Notes under the pieces: model-generated
Seen by the model: the letters and a program-made list of their open reading frames with translations, nothing else
The model's database searches: none
Told to the model about the DNA's origin: nothing
Translations under genes and position numbers: made by a program
Shown here: positions 40,451 through 46,150 of the stretch, piece after piece
Layout of the letters: each line of letters starts with the position of its first letter
How positions within the stretch are numbered: the first letter of the stretch is position 1
Assembly: GCA_900553065.1 (NCBI GenBank)
Contig: USBZ01000010.1
Span: 1-46,150, forward strand
Direction: 5' to 3'
Length of the DNA stretch: 46,150 nucleotides
DNA from: an uncultured Desulfovibrio sp.
Lineage (GTDB): Bacteria; Desulfobacterota; Desulfovibrionia; Desulfovibrionales; Desulfovibrionaceae

Positions 40451-41338
40451 ATGCGTCAATACCTTGTGTATCTTTACCTTTTCCTCACCTTCTTTCTGTG
40501 GGGAAGCCTTTATGTCGTCAGTAAGTACGTGCTCGACAAGGTGCCGCCCTTCACCGTTTCGCTGGCGCGCTATGCCGTATCCTTTCTGATCCTCTTCATT
40601 TTCATACGCATAAAAAAATTCCGCCCCATAGAGCGGAAGGACTACAAATACATTTTCATCATCGGCGTGTTCGGCTACTTCGTGGCGCTGGTGCTGCAGC
40701 TGCTCGGAACCAAATATTCCAACGCCTCCTTCGCCGCGCTGGTCAACTCTCTGAATCCTATCGTCATCATGATCATGGCGGCCGTCTTTCTGCATGAGCG
40801 CTTCACCCTTCAGAAAGGCGCTGGACTGCTTCTGGGCATCATCGGCGTCTATTTCATCATCGGCGGCGTGCACGGCAGCGACATGATGACCGGCATCATT
40901 CTTTCTCTCCTGTCCGTGCTGATCTGGTCGTATGTTTCCATCATCATACGAAAGATCGGTCATGCCTATCATCCCCTGCTCATCACGGCATGGAGCATGG
41001 GGGTAGCTCTGGTGTGCACCATTCCTGCTTCCGCCGTGGAACTTGCCCGTACGCCCGTCATCTGGGATACAGGCGTTCTGCTCTCTCTGCTGTACATGGC
41101 CGTCATGTGCACATGCGTTGCCCATCTGCTCTGGAATGAAAGCCTTTCTCTTGCCGAAGCCGGAACCTGTTCCGCTTTCTATCCTGTTCAGCCTCTGACC
41201 GCTGCCGTGCTCGGCATTCTGTTTCTCGACGAATCCGTCTCGCTTTCCTTCTGGGCGGGCAGCGCGCTCATTCTCATAGGCGTCATGCTCTGTCTGGTGC
41301 ATCTGGAAAAATTCCATAGGTCAGCGCCTCATCATTGA
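40451..41338 (+). CDS. EamA/DMT-family transporter
   Basis: A 295-residue protein with ten membrane segments made of two EamA repeats. Family marks are WGSLYVVSKYVLDKVPPF near the start, ALVNSLNPIVIMIMAAVFLHERF near 95-117 and FYPVQPLTAAVLGILFLDESVS near 238-259. Members export amino acids and other metabolites; the substrate is unknown. GGA lies 4 nt before the ATG. Confidence 0.88.
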   Translation: MRQYLVYLYLFLTFFLWGSLYVVSKYVLDKVPPFTVSLARYAVSFLILFIFIRIKKFRPIERKDYKYIFIIGVFGYFVALVLQLLGTKYSNASFAALVNSLNPIVIMIMAAVFLHERFTLQKGAGLLLGIIGVYFIIGGVHGSDMMTGIILSLLSVLIWSYVSIIIRKIGHAYHPLLITAWSMGVALVCTIPASAVELARTPVIWDTGVLLSLLYMAVMCTCVAHLLWNESLSLAEAGTCSAFYPVQPLTAAVLGILFLDESVSLSFWAGSALILIGVMLCLVHLEKFHRSAPHH

Positions 41339-41665
41339 TCAACGACAAGCTGTCCCGGAAATCCTGCGCCTATGCATCCGGCTGAGGTTTGATGACCGCA
41401 GCCGGATGTTCTGTATTCCGCCGCAAATGCTTTTATCTCCCGACATGGCCAGCCCCCATGTTTTTCCGAAGCCCGACTGAATCTCCTTTCCTGCGCACGG
41501 TCTGCAGACTGCCGGAGGCGTCCAGATCGGCATCAGGCTCGGTACCGTTCTGTACTCAAAAAAAAGAAACAAGCAAAAAAGCAACGGCAAGTCTTTCCAT
41601 AAAACAAAAGCCGGAAAGCGGACATCCCCGCTCCCCGGCGTCTTTTTACCGTCAATCGGAAATCA
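41339..41665. other. Convergent intergenic region between the EamA gene and pepT
   Basis: No credible gene. The only clear element is the terminator at 41601-41648. Confidence 0.5.
41601..41648. terminator. Bidirectional terminator between the EamA gene and pepT
   Basis: GCCGG with AGCGG (41610-41621) pairs with CCGCT and CCGGC (41628-41639). T-runs lie on both sides: GTCTTTTT on plus and TTTTGTTTT on minus. Confidence 0.75.
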
Positions 41666-42913
41666 TTAACGGTTCACGGACTTCTTCACCGCAAGTTCCA
41701 GAATCTTGAGCGTCATCTCAAGAGACTTGCACAGGGAAGGAATCGGCAGGAACTCCGCATTGGAATGGAAGTTCAGGCCGCCTGTAAAGTAGTTGGGCGT
41801 GACAAGGCCCTTGGCGGAAAGCGCAGATCCGTCGGTACCTCCGCGCATGGCAATGGTTTTCGGCTCAATGCCGATGGCATGCGCAGCTTCATACATAAGA
41901 TCGATGGGCGCTCTGTCTTCTCCGAGAGAATCGACAATATTCCCGTAAACATCCGTCAGGGTAACCTTTATCTCTGCCCTTCTGTGACGTATGCGCATGA
42001 AGTCGACCACATCAAGCACATACTTCTTGCGGGCCTCGTAGGTTTCCTTGTCGAAATCGCGGATATTCATGCGCAGAATACAACGGCTGTCGTTGGATTC
42101 CATACCGGTGAACCACCAATAGCCTTCCTTGCCGTCGGTGTGCTCGGGAGTCTGCTTGCGGTCGAAGCAGGCGATGATGTCCGACGCCACAAGCAGAGGG
42201 TTCACCAGCACGCCCTTGGCGGACATGGGATGAGCCGTGACGCCCTTGATGTCGAACACCACGCTTCCGGCATTGAAGGTCTCATACACGAGTTCGCCGA
42301 CGGCACAGCAGTCGATGGTATAGGCGAAGTCCACTTTGAACTTGTTCAGATCCAGGAGCTTCGAGCCGCACAGACCGATTTCCTCATCCGGCACGAAGGC
42401 CACCCGGATATCGCCGTGCGGAAGCTGCTTGGACGTCATGACGTGCAGCATGGTCATCACATTGGCGATGGCAGCCTTGTTGTCGGCGCCGAGCACGCTG
42501 GTGCCGTCGGTGAAGATGATGTCCTGACCGACGTAATCCCCGAGTTCCGGATGCTCGGCAAGGCGGATCCAGATATCCTTCTCGGCATTCAGGCAGACAT
42601 CGCCGCCCTCATAACGGATGATCTGCGGATGCACCTCAGAAGAAAGCGCAACGGGCACGGTATCGAGGTGAGCCACATATCCTATGGTCGGAGCGCCAGA
42701 AACATTCCCGGGAAGCAGCGCCGTAAGGATGGCGTGCTCGTTCACTTCGATTTCCACAAGCCCCAGCTCCTGCAGCTCGGCTGCCAGCAGTTCGGCCAGC
42801 TTGCGCTGCCCCTCCGTACTGGGCACAACGCCGACGGAAGGATCGCTTTCGGAGGGAACCGCAACATAGCGCAGGAAGCGCTCGGTCAATTCTTCAGCAT
42901 ATTCATGAGCCAT
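41666..42913 (-). CDS. pepT: Peptidase T (tripeptidase, M20 family)
   Basis: A 415-residue zinc aminopeptidase; E. coli PepT has 408. Two-zinc site: AHLDTVP near 81, GADNKAAIA near 142, PDEEIG near 176, IDCCAVG near 200 and NFHSNAEFLP near 381. The central dimer domain has GVTAHPMSAKG. It cuts the N-terminal residue from tripeptides in the cytoplasm. AAGG lies 8 nt before the ATG. The AbgT-family transporter ends 23 nt upstream on the same strand, so import and cleavage of peptides may be linked. Confidence 0.94.
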   Translation of the reverse strand: MAHEYAEELTERFLRYVAVPSESDPSVGVVPSTEGQRKLAELLAAELQELGLVEIEVNEHAILTALLPGNVSGAPTIGYVAHLDTVPVALSSEVHPQIIRYEGGDVCLNAEKDIWIRLAEHPELGDYVGQDIIFTDGTSVLGADNKAAIANVMTMLHVMTSKQLPHGDIRVAFVPDEEIGLCGSKLLDLNKFKVDFAYTIDCCAVGELVYETFNAGSVVFDIKGVTAHPMSAKGVLVNPLLVASDIIACFDRKQTPEHTDGKEGYWWFTGMESNDSRCILRMNIRDFDKETYEARKKYVLDVVDFMRIRHRRAEIKVTLTDVYGNIVDSLGEDRAPIDLMYEAAHAIGIEPKTIAMRGGTDGSALSAKGLVTPNYFTGGLNFHSNAEFLPIPSLCKSLEMTLKILELAVKKSVNR

Positions 42914-42936
42914 GATTCATGCCTTCTGAAAAATTT

Positions 42937-44493
42937 TTAGTTCAAGGGAGGATACACATAACCGCTGTTGAAGCCGAGCGGAATGCCTATCATCCAGAAG
43001 ATGTACAGAACCGCCGTAAGCACCACGAGCAGCGCCAGCGTATAGGGCAGCATCATGGAGCAGAGGGTACCCACACCCGTGGCCTTGGCATACTTCTGAC
43101 AGTACATGATGAGCAGCGGATAGAACGGGAACAGCGGCGTGGACACGTTCACGGCGGAGTCGCTCACGCGGAAGGCGGCCTGCGTAAGCTCGGGAGAAAT
43201 GCCCAGCATCATGAGCATGGGAACAAAGATAGTGGACAGAATGGCCCACTTGGACGTGGCCGACGTGATGAGAATGTTCAGCATACCGGTCAGCAGAATG
43301 ATGCCGAACAGGGTAAGCCCGGAAGGCAGGCCCATGTTCTTCAGGAATTCAGCACCGGCAATAGCCAGCAGCGTTCCGATATTGGACTTGCCGAACACAT
43401 AGAGGAACTGTGCGGCAAAGAAGGCGAACACAATAAAGGAAAGCAGCATGTTCAGAACATTTTCCATCGCCTTGATCACGGAGGTACTGTTCTTGAACGA
43501 GCCGGAAGCGAATCCGTACACGAGGCCGGGAACGGCGAAGAACAGGAACAACAGCGGCACGATGGCCTGCATGACAGGAGCCTGAGGACTGGTCAGGCTG
43601 CCGTCGGGCGCACGGAACAGGGAGTTATCCGGCCAGCACAGGAGGAAGAACAGCAGAATGAGTCCGACCCAGGCAAAGCAGGCCCGACGGAAGGCCTTTG
43701 CTTCTTCGGCGCTGATGGGATTGAGCTGCAGATCGGGATCATTTTCAAGACCGCTGTCCAGCGGCATGGTCGCACGCAGACGGGGCTCCACGATCTTGTC
43801 GGTCACATACCAGCAGGCGGCGATAACGAAGAAGGTTCCGCCGAGAGCATAGAAATAGTTGCAGAGCACATTGACCGAATAGTTCGGATCAAGGGTCTGC
43901 GCGGCGGCCTGCGTGAAACTCTGCATGACGGGGTCAATGATGGAGGGCGTATAGCTTGCCGTAAAGCCGCCGGCAAGACCGGCGAACGAGCAGGCTATGC
44001 CCGCCAGAGGATGACGACCGCAGGAATAGAAGATCAGAGCCGACACGGGCATAAGCACCACATAGGCGGAGTCGGAAACGATGTGGCAGAGAATGGAAAC
44101 AAAAAGGACGGCGGGAGTGAGAATATTGCGGGGAATGATGCTGAGCAGCTTTTTGAGCAGCACATGAATGAAGCCGCTGCCTTCCGCAATACCTATGCCC
44201 ATGGTGGCCACGATGGTCATGCCGAGGGGCGGGAAGTTCATGAAGTTCTTGACCGAGGAAACAACCAGATCAAGAAGATTCTCCGGACTGAGCATATTGA
44301 GCACCTTGATGGTTTCACCGGTGCTCGGATGCTTGTAGTCAAAGGAGACAAAGGAAAGGAGGAAAGACAGGAAAATAGCAATCAGCAGAGCATAAATGAA
44401 AAGCATGGTGATGTGCGGCAGCTTGTTGCCGGCCGCTTCCACCGCGTTCAGAAAACGATTCATGGCCCCTGTGGGCTGTTCAGGTTTGGACAT
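42937..44493 (-). CDS. AbgT-family transporter (p-aminobenzoyl-glutamate or peptide-like substrate)
   Basis: A 518-residue membrane protein. Family marks: NKLPHITMLFIYALL, FPPLGMTIVATMGIGIAEGSG, HIVSDSAYVVLMPVSALIFY, GGFTASYTPSIIDP and SDSAVNVSTPLFPFYPLL near the end, which together contain the two inverted helical-hairpin regions. AbgT of E. coli imports p-aminobenzoyl-glutamate; MtrF and YdaH export sulfonamides. With PepT next door a dipeptide-like import role is plausible but unproven. AAGGAG lies 5 nt before the ATG at 44493. Confidence 0.9.
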   Translation of the reverse strand: MSKPEQPTGAMNRFLNAVEAAGNKLPHITMLFIYALLIAIFLSFLLSFVSFDYKHPSTGETIKVLNMLSPENLLDLVVSSVKNFMNFPPLGMTIVATMGIGIAEGSGFIHVLLKKLLSIIPRNILTPAVLFVSILCHIVSDSAYVVLMPVSALIFYSCGRHPLAGIACSFAGLAGGFTASYTPSIIDPVMQSFTQAAAQTLDPNYSVNVLCNYFYALGGTFFVIAACWYVTDKIVEPRLRATMPLDSGLENDPDLQLNPISAEEAKAFRRACFAWVGLILLFFLLCWPDNSLFRAPDGSLTSPQAPVMQAIVPLLFLFFAVPGLVYGFASGSFKNSTSVIKAMENVLNMLLSFIVFAFFAAQFLYVFGKSNIGTLLAIAGAEFLKNMGLPSGLTLFGIILLTGMLNILITSATSKWAILSTIFVPMLMMLGISPELTQAAFRVSDSAVNVSTPLFPFYPLLIMYCQKYAKATGVGTLCSMMLPYTLALLVVLTAVLYIFWMIGIPLGFNSGYVYPPLN

Positions 44494-45265
44494 AGGCACT
44501 CCTTGGACGATAAAACTCCGGCCGATGTCGGAACATCAGCCGGGCATGACAACGTCAACGCCTTACTTTGCCCATTTTCATGCCGGTATGCAAGAAAATC
44601 CCACGGAAAATTAAAACAAATTCCGGGTGAAGAAATACCTGACTGCAATAACGTCTCCGCCATTCTCCGTATCAGCCTGCGATGCGCCTTAATATGTCTC
44701 CGGATATCAGGACGGGCCCATGCTGCATTCACAACAACTTACATACATGACAGGTTATTTTTATCCCGGTACAGAAAGTTTACCAGCCTGCTCCAAAGAC
44801 GGAAGACTTCTGTCCCTTCCCACCGGAAGATGCCGTTGTGTCTGATATCCGGCCGTCAGCCTGTCCTCTTCTTTCCGTTCATCCGGCAGAGAGGATGAGA
44901 CAGGCCCGCCCCCCCTTCTCCCGACCGTCCATCACTTTTCACTGACCCTCATGCGTAGTACAGGCAGATTCCGCCCAGTCGAGGTGAAAATCATCCTTTG
45001 AGAATCCTGTTCGCGCTTCATAGGCAGTCCGGGTTCTGAACATGCATTTTTGAAAAAAGCGTATCGAAGCCGCCCGTCTTTTCTCCATGCCGTTTTGCAA
45101 ACAAAGGCCAAGTCAGAAACGTACCGGCGATGCCGGATAAAAACGGCATTGGCTGAGATCTCGGCGGAACTTTCCTGCCGAAGCCATGAAACGCAGAAAA
45201 AGATGGGCGGGCGTGGCCGGGGGAGCAAGAATTTGATGCGCCGAAAGAACGGGATTGATTAACAG
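44494..45265. other. Long intergenic region upstream of the AbgT-family gene
   Basis: About 770 nt in which I see no gene. Short open frames have no ribosome site or family features. It should hold the abgT-pepT promoter, but I could not place it. Confidence 0.5.
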
Positions 45266-45297
45266 AAAAAGGAGTTACGATTTACCATCGTAACTCC
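45266..45297 (-). terminator. Intrinsic terminator of the tRNA-Thr/tRNA-Pro transcript
   Basis: GGAGTTACGAT (45271-45281) pairs perfectly with 45287-45297; on the minus strand five T follow. It lies 10 nt after tRNA-Pro. Confidence 0.93.
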
Positions 45298-45306
45298 CTG
45301 AAATTC

Positions 45307-45383
45307 TGGTCGGGATGACTAGATTTGAACTAGCGACCCCTTGAACCCCATTCAAGTGCGCTCCCAGACTGCGCTACATCCCG
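45307..45383 (-). tRNA. tRNA-Pro(GGG)
   Basis: Minus-strand cloverleaf: acceptor CGGGATG (45377-45383) with CATCCCG (45311-45317), anticodon loop ATGGGGT giving GGG, T-loop TTCAAAT, encoded CCA at 45307-45309. The acceptor stem is the same as in tRNA-Pro(CGG) at 23012. Confidence 0.95.
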
Positions 45384-45406
45384 ACTCTGGTACTGCAGAG
45401 AAAATG

Positions 45407-45482
<76 letters not shown>

Positions 45483-45505
45483 TTTTTGTCTCTCGGCGAG
45501 GTGTG

Positions 45506-45534
45506 TAATTAGCAGGATGAGGAGGGGGTGTCAA
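45506..45534 (-). promoter_or_regulatory. Promoter of the tRNA-Thr/tRNA-Pro pair
   Basis: On the minus strand a perfect TTGACA (45529-45534) and TAATTA (45506-45511) lie 17 nt apart, about 24 nt before tRNA-Thr. Confidence 0.7.
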
Positions 45535-46093
45535 GCTTTTGAGAGTTTTTTTTAAAAAAATTTCTGATTCTGCTTTGAAAACGCAAAAAATAGACACTTC
45601 ATTATACTCGGAAACGTTCCTCTCGGGGATGGCGTTCTCTTTTTTTCCTCAAAAAAGGAGAGATGCCGTTTTCACGACAGTGAGGATGGCAACTTGTCGC
45701 CTTTTGAAAAAAAGGAAGGGGATAACTGCAAATCAGACCCCGGCTTGAAGAATATATCAGGCTAGAAGAATAGGCTGGCGCTGTTGCCGGGATTGGATTT
45801 TGAAGGGGAAATGTCGCTACGAGAAAAAGATGCGTTGAGTCGGTGTTTATCCAGCATGCGTGCTGTTATCTTCCGACAAGCTGACCTGAACAGCTTCGTG
45901 TCGGAGCTGGAAGGGATTTTTATTTGTGAGGCGGGGGACGGCCGGTATCGGAATCAGAGTTTTTAGGCCGCATGATCGCGACAACGAGTAGGCTTCTCTC
46001 ATGATTTCATCGTGATGAACGTCAGGTATCGGGGAAAATCTGGATTGCCGTGCCTGTACTGTAAGATCCCCGGAAGTCCTGCCGGAGATAACA
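45535..46093. other. AT-rich non-coding region at the right end
   Basis: No gene I can support. Poly-A and poly-T runs are frequent at 45540-45720. An open frame at 45784-45966 (60 codons) has no good start or family features. Confidence 0.5.
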
Positions 46094-46126
46094 GAAAAAG
46101 CCCGGACAAATATCCGGGCTTTTTTT
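46094..46126. terminator. Bidirectional intrinsic terminator
   Basis: AGCCCGGA (46099-46106) pairs with TCCGGGCT (46113-46120), flanked by five A on the left and seven T on the right. No gene is seen to its left; it may serve a gene to the right of the window or a small RNA. Confidence 0.85.
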
Positions 46127-46150
46127 GGTTAAAAGAAAACCCCCAGCTAG

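Noticed and set aside
45784..45966. Possible small protein of 51-60 residues
   Set aside because: The purine-rich site is too close to the internal ATG, no homology is recognised and the region is otherwise non-coding.

Overview
The window looks like the chromosome of an anaerobic, Gram-negative sulfate- or sulfite-reducing bacterium of the Desulfovibrionaceae type. This is an inference from gene content: two maturases of [FeFe]-hydrogenase (HydE, HydF) with a TM1266-type regulator, a Lap-type type I secretion module, moderately high GC in genes, and AT-rich intergenic DNA. There is no phage, transposon, CRISPR array or rRNA operon.

Region 1 (1-10.5 kb) is the most unusual part. A diguanylate cyclase (341-1264) lies opposite a cell-surface adhesion module: a membrane pseudo-HD-GYP sensor (1971-4028), a LapG-type periplasmic cysteine protease (4094-4747), a TolC-family outer-membrane protein, an HlyD/LapC-type adaptor and a LapB-type ABC exporter without the C39 catalytic cysteine. 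In known Lap systems, LapG trims a giant adhesin unless a degenerate c-di-GMP receptor (LapD) sequesters it. Here no LapD (GGDEF-EAL) is seen; a degenerate HD-GYP protein sits next to LapG instead and is a candidate substitute. The adhesin is not in the window.

Region 2 (10.9-14.1 kb) holds a DksA/TraR-type zinc-finger protein, TrmO, a flavodoxin-like reductase and the uracil permease UraA. Region 3 (14.2-21.4 kb) is a complete phosphate regulon: phoB-phoR-pstB-phoU on the minus strand, diverging from pstS-pstC-pstA on the plus strand, with RNA hairpins between pstS and pstC and between pstB and phoU that could set unequal expression.

Region 4 (21.5-26.7 kb) has a MarR regulator and a cupin gene sharing the same promoter/operator layout, tRNA-Pro(CGG), hydF, hydE, the TM1266-like protein and a nitroreductase. 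Region 5 (26.8-36.2 kb) has cvpA-mazG and a secreted alpha/beta-hydrolase-like protein without its nucleophile, two ADP-ribosylglycohydrolase-family proteins (one with an altered metal site), a U32 peptidase-family protein, a NimA-like flavoprotein, and a compact GltD-like flavoprotein that seems to lack the NAD(P)H domain.

Region 6 (36.1-46.1 kb) has tRNA-Ala(CGC), an iron-type alcohol/glycerol dehydrogenase, a FadR-type regulator preceded by a 36-nt palindrome, MATE and EamA exporters, an AbgT-family transporter with PepT, and tRNA-Thr(GGT)/tRNA-Pro(GGG). The last 0.6 kb is non-coding apart from a terminator. Start codons were chosen mostly by Shine-Dalgarno position; several differ from the longest open frame. 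All family assignments come from reading motifs, without a database search.
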